A stretch of 64,000 nt of DNA from CADEFX01 sp963840425 (GCA_963840425.1 CAWIYZ010000010.1:212095-276094); one strand, 5' to 3'; positions 32,469-42,076 are shown, numbered from the stretch's first letter. The notes: generated by a model not told the origin, from the letters alone. Numbers and translations are program-made.

Positions 32469-33092
32469 TCAATAAAGCCCACGCTCGGCCATAATCTGAG
32501 ACTGGCGCTCGTTTTCCTCCCGGCTGAGGCCGCGCACGTGATCGAGCAGCATTTCCGCGTAGCTTGGCAGAATCGCGCGGTCGATCTGCTGGGTGGCATC
32601 CCACAGTTTCGACCGCACCAGCGCCTTGCCGCAATGCAGGAAAGCCTCCTCGATGGCGACGATGAGGCCCACCTTCGGCGGCCGGCCGTTGACGGCGCTG
32701 AGCTGCAGCAGCCGCGCATCATCGGTGATGCGCGCGGTGCCGTTGACGCGCAGCGTCTCGTTCATGCCGGGCACGAGAAACAGCATGCCGATACACGGAT
32801 TGACGAGAAGATTGGAGTATCCGTCGAGCCTATTGTTGCCAACTCGCTCGGGGAGCAGCAGCGTTCTCTCGTCGAGCACGCGCACGAAGCCCGGGGGATC
32901 GCCTCGGGGAGAAACGTCGGCGCCCTTGGGTCCCTGGGTCGCAATCACGCAGAACGGGGACAGGGCAATCACCCGGCGGCAATGCACATCCAGCGTGTGC
33001 AGCACCTTGTCCGTCGCCCGGCTCATCGGCGCATGGTGCAGAGCGCGCAGTGCAGTTTCGTCGGTGATGAAACTCGTGTCGTCGGGAAGCAT
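32469..33092 (-). CDS. Pyridoxamine 5'-phosphate oxidase-fold flavin-binding protein
   Basis: A 207-residue protein of the FMN-binding split-barrel type related to MSMEG_1061-like proteins: 'PFCVIATQGPKGADVSPRGDPPGFVRVLDE', 'NPCIGMLFLVPGMNETLRVNGTARI' and 'EEAFLHCGKALVRSKLWD'. These are flavin- or F420-linked reductases of small molecules, not vitamin B6 enzymes. It is read leftward between two small unrelated genes. The family is firm; the substrate is unknown. Confidence 0.85.
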   Translation of the reverse strand: MLPDDTSFITDETALRALHHAPMSRATDKVLHTLDVHCRRVIALSPFCVIATQGPKGADVSPRGDPPGFVRVLDERTLLLPERVGNNRLDGYSNLLVNPCIGMLFLVPGMNETLRVNGTARITDDARLLQLSAVNGRPPKVGLIVAIEEAFLHCGKALVRSKLWDATQQIDRAILPSYAEMLLDHVRGLSREENERQSQIMAERGLY

Positions 33093-33143
33093 GCGTGCAA
33101 CCCTCGTTCGCGATGTCGATGAGCGCCGTTACAGATTGTACGC

Positions 33144-33434
33144 CTAGCCGGATCGGCGCTCGCCCGAGGCATGGAAACGATATTGCGCCTTGGCCTGCGC
33201 TTTCAGAGCCTCGGTTTCGCGGTCGCGCGGCGAGACCGTCGTGATCAGCGAAGCGAGCAATTCGTGGGCCGCCTTCGTTACCTGATCGACGGCACGATCG
33301 AAAACCTCCTGATTGGCCTTCGACGGGCGCGTATAACCGCTGAGCTTGCGCACGAACTGCAAGGCGGACGCGCGGATCTCGTCATCGGTGGCTGGCGGTG
33401 CGAAATTGTGGAGCGTCTTGATGTTCCGGCACAT
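33144..33434 (-). CDS. DUF2277 family protein (96 aa)
   Basis: The N-terminus MCRNIKTLHNFAPPATDDEIR and the segment 'LQFVRKLSGYTRPSKANQEVF' are the hallmarks of DUF2277, a short helical family found in many bacteria, of unknown function. The conserved Cys2 and the KTLHNF motif might bind a ligand or metal, but this is not known. It is divergent from marC-like 33582 and 51 bp upstream of the flavin-binding protein on the same strand. Confidence 0.9.
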   Translation of the reverse strand: MCRNIKTLHNFAPPATDDEIRASALQFVRKLSGYTRPSKANQEVFDRAVDQVTKAAHELLASLITTVSPRDRETEALKAQAKAQYRFHASGERRSG

Positions 33435-33581
33435 AGGGGTTTCCCGTAGGCTTCATCGGGATCGATGCTGATGCGTCCCAGGCTGCGCATGCCTCAATAT
33501 TTCGCCAGGATGCACGTACCTTGAGTGCCAATCAAGGCGCACCACCGATGGTCCTTGCCGTAGTGTTGTCGAGTAGGATGC

Positions 33582-34253
33582 ATGTCACTCCTGGACGGGA
33601 CATTCACAAGCTTTCTATTGGCCTTTTCGGCCCTATTCTCGATCGTCAATCCGCTCGCCGGTGCCCTTATTTATAGTCAGGTTACAGCCAATCGCAGCCC
33701 CTCAGAGCGTGTTACACTGGCTTGGCGCGTGGCTTTCTATTCAGCTGTGGTGATGATCGCCGCGCTGTGGGCCGGCGCTCCGTTGTTGAACTTCTTTGGC
33801 GTCGGCCTCGGCGCACTCCGGATCGCGGGCGGGCTCGTGGTCGCCGTGCACGCCTGGGAGCTACTCTCCCAGCCGGAGCAGCAGGAAAACCGCAAGCAGC
33901 TACAAGCCGCACCCGCCGGCGTGAGCTCGGATGTCGCATTCTTTCCACTGACGATGCCGTTCACGACTGGGCCTGGAACCATCTCCGTTGCGATTGCGCT
34001 CAGTGCAAGCGGCCCTACGGCAAGCCCGCACCTGGTGCCGTTCGCCATCGGGTCGTTACTGGCAGCTCTGGCGATCGCCGTTTGCGTCGGTCTTTGCTAT
34101 GCCTCCGCCGACCGGCTGACGGCGCTCCTCGGCAAAACAAGCTCCCGCGTAGTGACACGAATGGCAGCGTTCCTGCTGCTGTGCATTGGCGTGCAGATCC
34201 TGCTAACCGGCGTCACCGACACGCTGGCACCGTTGCTCGCGGCACGTTCTTGA
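33582..34253 (+). CDS. MarC family integral membrane protein
   Basis: The 223-residue protein has about six hydrophobic helices. The first reads FLLAFSALFSIVNPLAGAL, and 'FPLTMPFTTGPGTISVAIAL' is the signature loop of the MarC/YchE/YhgN family. The family was once tied to multiple antibiotic resistance but its real role is unresolved; some members move amino acids. The gene ends 30 bp from the convergent alpha/beta hydrolase. Confidence 0.9.
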   Translation: MSLLDGTFTSFLLAFSALFSIVNPLAGALIYSQVTANRSPSERVTLAWRVAFYSAVVMIAALWAGAPLLNFFGVGLGALRIAGGLVVAVHAWELLSQPEQQENRKQLQAAPAGVSSDVAFFPLTMPFTTGPGTISVAIALSASGPTASPHLVPFAIGSLLAALAIAVCVGLCYASADRLTALLGKTSSRVVTRMAAFLLLCIGVQILLTGVTDTLAPLLAARS

Positions 34254-34283
34254 GCAGCATGCCATCTCGGCAACGCGCGCTGC

Positions 34284-35231
34284 TCAGATTTCGAGCATCT
34301 CGATGAGAGCGGCGTTATAGGCGGCGGGCTGCTCGTACATCACCCAGTGGCCCGCATCCGGGATGGTGCGGGTCAAGAGCTCCGGATGGCCCTCGCGCAG
34401 GACATCGTAGCGCGCCTCGATCGAGGGCAGTGCCGTGCTGTCGTCACCGCCCCAGATGGCGCGAATAGGCACGCACACCTCAGGGAGACGCCGGCGGATC
34501 TCATCGGTGCGGGCGAACGGGCGCGAGCGAAAGCGCGCTTTACGAACATTGTCCGCTTGCAGATGGACGGCGAGTGGATCGATGCGATCGGGATCTGCGA
34601 TCATCAATATTTCGAGCAAGCGGCGATGCACCTCCATCTTCTCGGTCTCGCTCATGCCAGGCCGCTCGCGCGGAAAACCAATGCCAGGGCCTTGCCTGAG
34701 GCCTAGCGCAGCGCACCCCGAGATCGTGAAATCCGCGATCCAGTCCTGGATTTCCAAAAGAGCGAATGTGGAGATGTGCGCGCCAAACGAGAAAGCCACG
34801 AGGTGCGGGCGGCGCTCGCGCGGAATGAGCGTCGTAATGCCGAGCGCCATGGCTTTGCCGCAGCTCTCGGGCGTATGCGGATGGTGCGGCATGTCGCTGT
34901 CGCCGAGCCCAGGCAGGTCGGCGACCCAAAGCTGATAGCGGTCCTTGAGGACCGGAATGGTCTTGATCCAGTGCGTCCAGGATCCCGAGCCGCCATGCGC
35001 GAAGATGATCGGACGGCCGCGGCCCCAGCGGCGCCAGACCATGCGCCCGTCGCCGCAGGGCGTCTCGAAGATTTCGGCATCGGCAGATATGGCGGAAACG
35101 ATATCTGCGGGCGAGCGCCCAGCAGCAATGAGGTCGGCAACGGCATCGTTCGGCACGGGTGGGAGATTCCGATGTCTTGCGTCGAAGGGGCGGTCGGGCA
35201 TTATCGGAAGATAGGGCGCGAGATCAAGCAT
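34284..35231 (-). CDS. Alpha/beta-fold hydrolase
   Basis: A protein of 305-315 residues (ATG 35231 or 35201). The oxyanion loop is 'PIIFAHGGSGSWTHW', the nucleophile elbow is 'LVAFSFGAHIS' (serine), an aspartate lies in 'IWGGDDSTAL' and the catalytic histidine in 'IPDAGHWVMYEQP'. This is a complete serine-hydrolase triad of the epoxide hydrolase/C-C hydrolase class. No signal peptide is seen, so it is cytoplasmic. It is divergent from the M20 hydrolase with only about 30-60 bp between starts. Confidence 0.88.
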   Translation of the reverse strand: MLDLAPYLPIMPDRPFDARHRNLPPVPNDAVADLIAAGRSPADIVSAISADAEIFETPCGDGRMVWRRWGRGRPIIFAHGGSGSWTHWIKTIPVLKDRYQLWVADLPGLGDSDMPHHPHTPESCGKAMALGITTLIPRERRPHLVAFSFGAHISTFALLEIQDWIADFTISGCAALGLRQGPGIGFPRERPGMSETEKMEVHRRLLEILMIADPDRIDPLAVHLQADNVRKARFRSRPFARTDEIRRRLPEVCVPIRAIWGGDDSTALPSIEARYDVLREGHPELLTRTIPDAGHWVMYEQPAAYNAALIEMLEI

Positions 35232-35263
35232 CTACGTGCCGGAAGAACGGGCAAGGGAACCAC

Positions 35264-36517
35264 ATGGCTGCCGATACCAATCTGCGCATCAATGGCACGA
35301 GGCTGTGGTCGAGCCTCATGGCGATGGCCGAGATCGGCGCCACGCCCAAGGGCGGCGTCAACCGGCTGACGCTGACCAATCTGGACGGCCAGAGCCGCGA
35401 TCTGTTCGCGCGCTGGTGCAAGGACGCCGGCTGCACCGTGACGGTGGACCGCATCGGCTCGATGTTCGCGCGCCGATCGGGAACCGACGACAGCCTGCCA
35501 CCGGTAATGCTGGGCAGCCACCTCGACACGCAGCCCACGGGCGGCAAGTTCGACGGCGCGCTCGGCGTCATGGCCGCGCTCGAGGTGGTGCGCACGCTGA
35601 ACGATCTGGACATCAAGACCAGGCATCCGATCGAGATCGCCATGTGGACCAACGAGGAAGGCTCGCGCTTTGCGCCGGCCATGGTGGCCTCGGGCGTTTT
35701 TGCCGGCGAGTTCACGCTGGAACAAGGTCTCGCCGGCAAGGACGTAGACGGCAAAGTATTTGGCGAGGAGCTGCAGCGTATCGGCTACGCCGGCCCGGCG
35801 CAGGTTGGCGGGCGGCCGGTGCACGCGTTCTTCGAGCTGCACATTGAGCAAGGCCCGATCCTGGTGGAAGCCGGCATCGACATCGGCGTGGTGACAGCGG
35901 CGAATGGGCAAAAGTGGTACGAGATCACACTGACGGGCGTGGAAAGCCATGCCGGCCCGACACCGATGAACCGGCGCAAGGATGCGCTCCTGGGCGCGGC
36001 GCGCATCGTCGAGCTGGTCAATGCCATCGGCCATGCCCACGATCCCGCGGCCTGCGCAACCGTCGGCATGATCCAGGTCTATCCCAACTCGCGCAATGTC
36101 ATTCCCGGGCAGGCGTTCCTCACTGTGGATCTCCGCCATCCCCTGGCGGACAAACTGGCGTCGATGGATGCGAGGCTGAGAGCGGGCATTGCCGATATCG
36201 CCGCCAAAACTGGGCTCATCTGCGAGATGAAAATGGTAGCGGACTTTGCGCCGCAACCGTTCGAGGCGTCCTGCGTCGATGCCGTGCGGCGCGCGGCGGG
36301 GCGACTGGGACTGTCGACGCGCGATATTACGTCCGGCGCAGGGCACGATGCGGTCTATATGGCGCGCGTGTGCCCAACGGCGATGATCTTCACGCCGTGC
36401 GTGGACGGCATCAGCCACAACGAGGCCGAGGACATGACGCCGGAATGGGCAGCCGCCGGCGCCAACGTGCTGGTGCAGGCCGTGCTTGAGAAGGCGGAGA
36501 TCGTAGGCGGACACTGA
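35264..36517 (+). CDS. M20-type Zn hydrolase (N-carbamoyl amino acid hydrolase / allantoate amidohydrolase group)
   Basis: A 417-residue protein with 'VMLGSHLDTQPTGGKFDGALGVMAA' (first metal ligands), 'AMWTNEEGSRFAPAM' (general-base glutamate pair), 'FELHIEQGPILVEAG' and the dimerisation-domain 'GVESHAGPTPMNRRKDAL'. These mark the hydantoinase/carbamoylase amidase branch that releases ammonia and carbon dioxide from carbamoyl- or ureido-compounds. AAGGG at 35254 supports ATG 35264. The next gene, 32 bp downstream, is a hydroxyacid dehydrogenase, probably in the same operon. The specific substrate cannot be told from sequence alone. Confidence 0.9.
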   Translation: MAADTNLRINGTRLWSSLMAMAEIGATPKGGVNRLTLTNLDGQSRDLFARWCKDAGCTVTVDRIGSMFARRSGTDDSLPPVMLGSHLDTQPTGGKFDGALGVMAALEVVRTLNDLDIKTRHPIEIAMWTNEEGSRFAPAMVASGVFAGEFTLEQGLAGKDVDGKVFGEELQRIGYAGPAQVGGRPVHAFFELHIEQGPILVEAGIDIGVVTAANGQKWYEITLTGVESHAGPTPMNRRKDALLGAARIVELVNAIGHAHDPAACATVGMIQVYPNSRNVIPGQAFLTVDLRHPLADKLASMDARLRAGIADIAAKTGLICEMKMVADFAPQPFEASCVDAVRRAAGRLGLSTRDITSGAGHDAVYMARVCPTAMIFTPCVDGISHNEAEDMTPEWAAAGANVLVQAVLEKAEIVGGH

Positions 36518-36549
36518 GTAGTGTCTGCAAAACAAACAAAGGACAAGCA

Positions 36550-37431
36550 ATGACACAAACGATCGCCTTCGTCGGGCTCGGCGCCATGGGCAGCGCCATG
36601 GCCGAGACCCTGGTCAAGAAGCAGATGCGCGTTGTCGGCTATGACGTGCGCCAGGAAGCCATCAAGGCGCTGGAGAATACGGGCGGACGCGGCGCGGATA
36701 GCCCCAGTACCGCGGCCAAGGATGCCGACGTGCTCGTGCTCATGGTGGTCAATGCGGATCAGGCCGAGGACGCGCTGTTCGCCAAAGGCGCGCTTGAGGC
36801 GCTGAAATCATCGGGCACGGTAATCGTCATGTGCACCTGCGCGCCTGGGCGCGTCGAGGAGATCGCCGCGCGTGTGGAAGAGACGGGACGCAGATTTATC
36901 GATGCGCCGGTGTCGGGCGGTGTCGCCGGAGCCAAGAGTGGCACACTGACCATCATGGCCTCGGGCAAGCAGGTCGTGTTCAACAGCGTGAAACCGATTT
37001 TGTCTGCGATGGGCTCGAATTTGTTCCATCTAGGAGAGAAGCCAGGCCAAGGCGCGGCCATGAAAACAGTCAATCAGCTTCTGGCCGGCGTGCACATCGC
37101 TGTAGCTGCCGAGGCGCTGGCATTTGCCGAGCGGGCCGGCATCGATGCCAAGCTGGCGCTCGAGATCCTATCAGGCTCGGCGGCGCAGAGTTGGATGCTG
37201 AAGGCGCGCGGGCCGCGCATGGTGGACTACGACGGCGTAGTGACGAGCGCGGTCGAAATATTCGTCAAGGACTTGGGGATCGTGCTCGACGCAGGTCGGA
37301 CGATGCGGATGGGACTACCGCTGGCCTCAGCCGCCCATCAGCTCTTTCTCTCGGCCTCGGCCATCGGGCTCGGCGGCCAGGACGACAGCCAGGTCGTTGA
37401 GACGTACCGCGCACTTGGACGCAAAGTCTGA
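36550..37431 (+). CDS. 3-hydroxyisobutyrate dehydrogenase family oxidoreductase (LtnD-like)
   Basis: The 293-residue protein begins with the NAD(P) motif IAFVGLGAMGSAMAE and has the substrate motif 'FIDAPVSGGVAGAKSGTLTIMASG' and the catalytic-lysine helix 'GQGAAMKTVNQLL'. It belongs to the beta-hydroxyacid dehydrogenases; the pattern is closest to L-threonate dehydrogenase or tartronate semialdehyde reductase. It follows the M20 hydrolase closely, so both may act on one nitrogen-containing acid. An AAAGGA site precedes ATG 36550. Confidence 0.88.
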   Translation: MTQTIAFVGLGAMGSAMAETLVKKQMRVVGYDVRQEAIKALENTGGRGADSPSTAAKDADVLVLMVVNADQAEDALFAKGALEALKSSGTVIVMCTCAPGRVEEIAARVEETGRRFIDAPVSGGVAGAKSGTLTIMASGKQVVFNSVKPILSAMGSNLFHLGEKPGQGAAMKTVNQLLAGVHIAVAAEALAFAERAGIDAKLALEILSGSAAQSWMLKARGPRMVDYDGVVTSAVEIFVKDLGIVLDAGRTMRMGLPLASAAHQLFLSASAIGLGGQDDSQVVETYRALGRKV

Positions 37432-37446
37432 ACGCTGCCGCCGTCT

Positions 37447-38124
37447 CTACTGCGCGGCAACGCGAGCACCGTAGATGCGCACGGCGCCGCTTACGTCACC
37501 GGTCTGCAATGTGCGAAAGCCTTCCTGGTAGCGCATAGACATGAGCTGCCCATGCGGCTCGGGATGGTCGAGGCCGATGGCATGGCCGATCTCGTGCGCG
37601 ATGGTGTAGCGCAGATCATACACTGCCAGGTTTCCGTCGAACCCGATCTTCCAGCGCTTGGCCGGATTGAGACAGATGAGCGAACGCTCGATTGGGCGCA
37701 CGTTGCCGTTCACACTTTGCGCGTAGGCGACGTCCGCATAAGCATGGCCGACAGGATCGCGCTGGGCGCCGATCAGGATACCGGGCTTGGCTCCGGACGC
37801 AGCTGGAGCGAAACGGATATTGGCGACCCGCTCCCACATCTCGAAAGCCGCAACAACCTCAGCGTGAAAAGCCTCCGACTTGACACCCGAATCCGCGAGC
37901 AGGCCATACATGGGCACCATGGCCACACAGTTGCGCGCGTCGGGAAACGCGACGTCCTTCTCCACGAAGGCGTAGGTGACCGTGACAGGATCACTGCCAT
38001 TGCCGCCCCAGCGCACATAGACGCCGCCGAAGTCAAGAAGCCTGAAGCCGAGATAGGTTTGGGCGTGAACGCCACCGATTCCCGCGAGCCCGGCCAGCGC
38101 CAGGCCGATAAGCCATCCCCTCAC
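37447..38124 (-). CDS. Exported matrixin-like metalloprotease
   Basis: A 225-residue protein with a signal peptide (GWLIGLALAGLAGIGGVHAQ). The zinc motif 'TIAHEIGHAIGLDHP' is a perfect HExxHxxGxxH of the metzincin clan, followed by a methionine-turn candidate in 'QLMSMRYQEG'. Upstream, 'VAAFEMWERVANIRF' is the usual matrixin substrate-side helix. It would work in the periplasm or outside the cell. No propeptide cysteine switch is seen. It ends 15 bp from the convergent dehydrogenase. Confidence 0.87.
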   Translation of the reverse strand: MRGWLIGLALAGLAGIGGVHAQTYLGFRLLDFGGVYVRWGGNGSDPVTVTYAFVEKDVAFPDARNCVAMVPMYGLLADSGVKSEAFHAEVVAAFEMWERVANIRFAPAASGAKPGILIGAQRDPVGHAYADVAYAQSVNGNVRPIERSLICLNPAKRWKIGFDGNLAVYDLRYTIAHEIGHAIGLDHPEPHGQLMSMRYQEGFRTLQTGDVSGAVRIYGARVAAQ

Positions 38125-38274
38125 GTAGTCTCCCCCGTTTTCTGCCCACGGCCGCCAGTGCCCGTGTCAGCCGTGACGTTTCCCCGAGTTCTCAAGTTGT
38201 GCATCGCACCCTACACCAGCTTGCGGCAGAATCGAGGCACCGACGGTGGGGCGCGCTCGCATGTCGCAGAACAG

Positions 38275-39414
38275 TTAGTGACCTGCGGCAAGTTCCCTGC
38301 TGATCAGGATTTTCTGCACCTCGCTGGTGCCGTCGTATATCTGGAACACGCGCGCATCGCGGTAATATTTTTCCACCGGAAAATCCTGGATGAAACCGTA
38401 GCCGCCGTGGATTTGGATGGCGGCAGAGCAGACCTTCTCCGCCATCTGCGAGGCGAACAGCTTGGACATGGAGGCTTCCTTGATGCAGCGCACGCCCGCC
38501 TGCTTCAGGCGGGCCGCGTGGTGGCACATGCTGCGCGCAACCTCGATGTCGGTCGCCATCTCGGCGAGTTGAAACGCGATGGCCTGATGGTCGATCAGCT
38601 TACGGCCAAACGCTTCGCGCTCGCGAGCATAGGCAAGTGCCGCATCGAACGCGGCCCGCGCAACCCCGATCGCCTGCGCGGCAACCCCGATGCGCCCACT
38701 GTCGAGCCCCGACAGGGCGATGCGAAGGCCCTCGCCGGGCTGACCCAGCAGGTCCTCGGCCGGGACCTCCAAGTCCTCGAGCGCGATCTGACATGTCTCG
38801 TTGCTGCGGTGGCCGAGCTTGTGCTCCTTGCGCACGACGCGGTAGCCGGGGCAGTCGGTGCGCGTCAGAAACGCGGAGATACCCCGCTTACCGGCAGACG
38901 GGTCGGTGACCGCGAGGATGCAGGCGTAAGGCGCGGAGGCGCCGGACGTGATGAAGGCCTTGGCCCCGTTGAGGACATAGCCACTACCGCGGCGCACCGC
39001 GTGCGTCTTGATATTGGCGGCATCAGAGCCGGCATGCGGCTCGGTCAGCAGCATGCAGGCATGGGCCTTGCCGCTCGCCACGGGCTCCAGGTAGCGACGC
39101 TTCTGATCGGGCGTGCCGTAATCGCGCACCTTGAAGCCGTATGAGTTGGTGGCGCTGACCATGTTGCAGAAACCGGCATCGCCGTAGGCCAGCTCCTCGG
39201 TCGCCAGCACGTAGGATACGAAATCGGCACCGGCACCACCCCACTCGGTGGGGACGCAGATGCCGAACAGACCGAGCTCACCGGCTGTTCGAATGGCCGA
39301 CGGCGCCATGGTTTCTGTGCGGTCCCACTCGGCGGCGAAAGGCATCACATCCTTGCGCACGAAATTGCGCGTCATATCGCGGATGGCAATCTGGTCTTCG
39401 GTAAGCTCGGTCAT
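38275..39414 (-). CDS. Acyl-CoA dehydrogenase
   Basis: A 379-residue flavoenzyme. N-terminal helical domain, then 'ACMLLTEPHAGSDAANIKTHA' (FAD/substrate loop), 'FITSGASAPYACILAVTDP', and the C-terminal 'QIHGGYGFIQDFPVEKYYRDARVFQIYDGTSEVQ' region (positions about 38310-38415). At the place where short- and medium-chain enzymes carry the catalytic glutamate (IYEGTS) there is aspartate (IYDGTS), a variant seen in some family members. It introduces a C2=C3 double bond into an acyl-CoA. It is divergent from an enoyl-CoA hydratase relative, which fits a beta-oxidation pair. Confidence 0.92.
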   Translation of the reverse strand: MTELTEDQIAIRDMTRNFVRKDVMPFAAEWDRTETMAPSAIRTAGELGLFGICVPTEWGGAGADFVSYVLATEELAYGDAGFCNMVSATNSYGFKVRDYGTPDQKRRYLEPVASGKAHACMLLTEPHAGSDAANIKTHAVRRGSGYVLNGAKAFITSGASAPYACILAVTDPSAGKRGISAFLTRTDCPGYRVVRKEHKLGHRSNETCQIALEDLEVPAEDLLGQPGEGLRIALSGLDSGRIGVAAQAIGVARAAFDAALAYAREREAFGRKLIDHQAIAFQLAEMATDIEVARSMCHHAARLKQAGVRCIKEASMSKLFASQMAEKVCSAAIQIHGGYGFIQDFPVEKYYRDARVFQIYDGTSEVQKILISRELAAGH

Positions 39415-39445
39415 AGCGGGCGTTTCCGGGTTGTTGTTCTTGTCG

Positions 39446-39472
39446 GCGTCTCGATCATGATGGACGAGACGC
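39446..39472. promoter_or_regulatory. Inverted repeat GCGTCTCG-N11-CGAGACGC in a divergent promoter region
   Basis: Eight-base perfect arms lie between the acyl-CoA dehydrogenase start (39414) and the crotonase start (39522). The spacing is suitable for a dimeric repressor, and the position allows control of both genes. Chance occurrence in GC-rich DNA cannot be excluded. Confidence 0.35.
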
Positions 39473-39521
39473 GGGCCTCTCGTCATCATCCCGCTGCCAG
39501 GCCGGCCGGAGATTTTCAGTC

Positions 39522-40301
39522 ATGCCCTATGCTACCCTTGAGGCTGAGCGCGACGGTCCGGCTTTCATAATCACGCTCAAGCGTCCGGAACGACGCAATG
39601 CGCTGAGCCGGCAGGCGGCGGCCGAAATCATTGACGCGGCCCGGCGTGGCGAAGCCGATGCCGCCGCACATGCCGTGATAGTGACCGGCGGACTGCGCTA
39701 CTTTTCCGCCGGCGCTGATCTGACCGAGGCCATAAACGTGCAGCCAGACACGGCTGCCGAATACTTCCGCGGCTTCCATCGCCTGGCCGAGACGCTGGAA
39801 GCGCTGCAGAAGCCGGTGCTGGCCGCCATCGAGGGGTTCTGTTTCACTGGCGGTCTGGAGCTGGCGCTGGCATGCGACATTCGAATCGGCGCGGAAGGGT
39901 CGAGCTACACCATCACGAGCGCGCGCATCGGCACGGTGGCGGGAGCCGGCGGAACACAACGCTTGCCGCGCACGATCGGTACGGCCCGCGCGCTTGAGAT
40001 GCTATTCGCGGCGGAGTCCATCGATGCCGCGGAGGCCTATCGCATTGGGCTGATCAATCGCCTCGTGCCAAAGGGCGACGCGCTGGCAGAGGCCAAGCGC
40101 ATGGCAGAGCTGTACGCAACGCGCGGACCGCTCAGCCACGCGCTCATGAAGCGCGCCGTGCATCAAGGCTTGCAGATGGACCTGAAGGCGGGATTGGAGC
40201 TGGAGGTCGAGCTGGCGACCAAAGCTTATGGAACCAAGGACAAACAGGAGGGCATCTCCGCGTTCTTGGAGAAGCGCCCAGCCAAGTTCAGGGGTGAGTA
40301 A
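39522..40301 (+). CDS. Enoyl-CoA hydratase/isomerase family protein, atypical active site
   Basis: A 259-residue crotonase: oxyanion-hole segment 'GGLRYFSAGADLTEA' and 'GFCFTGGLELALACDIRIG' with the first catalytic-type glutamate. The second glutamate of true hydratases lies in a PE motif just before 'GAGGTQRLPR'; here that stretch is SARIGTVAGAGGTQ, so the glutamate is replaced. The protein may therefore be an isomerase, hydrolase or other crotonase rather than a standard hydratase. It ends one base before the convergent glycosyltransferase. Confidence 0.85.
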   Translation: MPYATLEAERDGPAFIITLKRPERRNALSRQAAAEIIDAARRGEADAAAHAVIVTGGLRYFSAGADLTEAINVQPDTAAEYFRGFHRLAETLEALQKPVLAAIEGFCFTGGLELALACDIRIGAEGSSYTITSARIGTVAGAGGTQRLPRTIGTARALEMLFAAESIDAAEAYRIGLINRLVPKGDALAEAKRMAELYATRGPLSHALMKRAVHQGLQMDLKAGLELEVELATKAYGTKDKQEGISAFLEKRPAKFRGE

Positions 40302-40302
40302 G

Positions 40303-42076
40303 CTATGTGCAGTCCCGGCCGAGGTCGCGTGCAGGAGCGGCCGAGGGCGGTGGACAGCGATCCGACGCACGCGATCGGCATGCTGTAGCCTGATCGGATG
40401 GGCCAGCAACATAGAACGAGAACGAGAGGCGGCAGCCGCGCGCGACATTGATGGCGGATGCACAGGCGACGCGGCGCAGCGCCTGCGGGCTGCGCCGTAC
40501 AAACTCCTCGCGCAATTGCCTCTCCCAGCGCTGCTCCACGATCACCAGCGTCGCACCGCGCGCGCGGGAGGCCTCAGCCACTTCGATCGGCCACGTTGTC
40601 ACCACACGCGGCCCAAGCGCGAACGGAAGGCTAGGCTCACGGTGCCCGATAACTTCGATGGGGCCGTCCGGGCACTGCTCCAGCACAGCGAGCGTGCTGC
40701 CAATCTCGCGGCTGGCCCAGAACCCGTGGAGATTGGGCAAAACAACACCAAAGACTAGGATGTTGAGCACCGCAACACCGGCGACACCAAGCGCGAGCCA
40801 GACGCCGAGCAAAGACCGGCAGGCCGCTATCGCAGCCAGCACCAGCAGCAGGCTGACCGACGCAGCAACGATCCACGTTGTTAACGGCGCGTCAGTGCCG
40901 ACCATGTGATGCAAAACGTAAACGGCAGCCGGCGCTGCAACGAGGCCCACAAGCACGGCAAAAGCAGTGGTGGCCGCATCGATGCGAAGGCTATCGCCGC
41001 GCACGTGCGATTTGACGGCGGCAAGGGCGACCAGTCCAGCAGCCGGCGGAAACAGATTCTGCACGACGTAGAGGGCCGGCTTGTCGGATAGAAGCTCTAG
41101 ATAGACGAGATATCCGACCATCCAGGCGAGCAGGAAACGCGCGACAGGCGTCAGACCGATCGCCCGATGCCGGAGGATCGCTGGAATCAGCAAAAGCTGC
41201 GCCGGAACGAAACCGAGCAGCAGGAAGGCCACAAAAAGACCCGGATAGGCGGGAAAATTCATCTGCTGCGAGCCGGCGAGCGCGGAAAACGCCTCGCACA
41301 GCGTCTGCCCGCGCAATGGCAACTCGCCGTAGACAACCGCGCTGGTAGCCAACCACAGTGCAGCCGCCATGGCGACGGCGGCAAGCCCGACAGACGCGCG
41401 CAAGTGGTAGAGCCAGTCGAGACGGCGATCCCAGATCCACAATGCGACGAGCGTCGTCACGCTGGCGATTGGTACGGAAAAGGCGTTGAGAGGGATGGAC
41501 AGGGCCTGCGCGATCCAGAACAAGCCAGCCATCCAGCGCGCACCGCCATTCTCTGACGATGTGTAGAGCCGCAGCAATGAGAGCTGGGCCGCAACCATGG
41601 CGGGAAATACGAGCGGCTCGGCAATGGCAAGATGCGCCTGCAGAACCAGGACCGGAGTGCCGGCCACGAGGACAGCGGCAATGAATGCTGCCTGTGCGCC
41701 AATGACGGGGCGATAGAGGTGGAGGACGAGCCACACGCCAAGCGCCGTCAGCAGAAGCGAGGGCAGTCGATAGGTTGCGATTGCGTCCGTGGCCAGCCCG
41801 AGCCGAGGAGCCAGCGACTGCAGCCAGACGGCGCCAACAGGCTTGCGCTCGCGCGCCGTGTCGAGCCCGGTCCAGGCTCCGGGCCTCCGCAAGCTGCCTA
41901 GCGCTGCCGGCAAAGAAGACCTCAGTGCGATCAACAGGTGGAAGCGACAGGAGGCCGGGCAGAACACAGCCGATAACGAGAGCAATGAGAAAGAGCCCAG
42001 CCACGAGCGGCCGTCGCGCCAGCGCCTCTAGACCCCGCCAGGCAATCGTATCGAAGGACCCCACCAAACCTGGCAT
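40303..42076 (-). CDS. GT39/ArnT-like membrane glycosyltransferase, one frameshift
   Basis: The N-terminal part, from ATG 42076, has a transmembrane helix (PLVAGLFLIALVIGCVLPGLL) followed by 'LPPVDRTEVFFAGSARQLAEA', the DR-x-E motif of the first periplasmic loop. After a one-base insertion near 41879 the sequence continues 'GAWTGLDTARERKPVGAVWLQ' and then about ten hydrophobic helices. The restored length is about 590 residues. These enzymes take polyprenyl-phosphate sugars and glycosylate lipid A or proteins on the periplasmic side. The acceptor is unknown. It precedes the Dpp-type transporter block only in position, with no functional link. Confidence 0.8.

Noticed and set aside
35201..36556. 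Open frame antisense to the M20 hydrolase
   Set aside because: The sense gene has complete metal and dimerisation motifs; the antisense product is His/Arg-rich and matches nothing recognisable.
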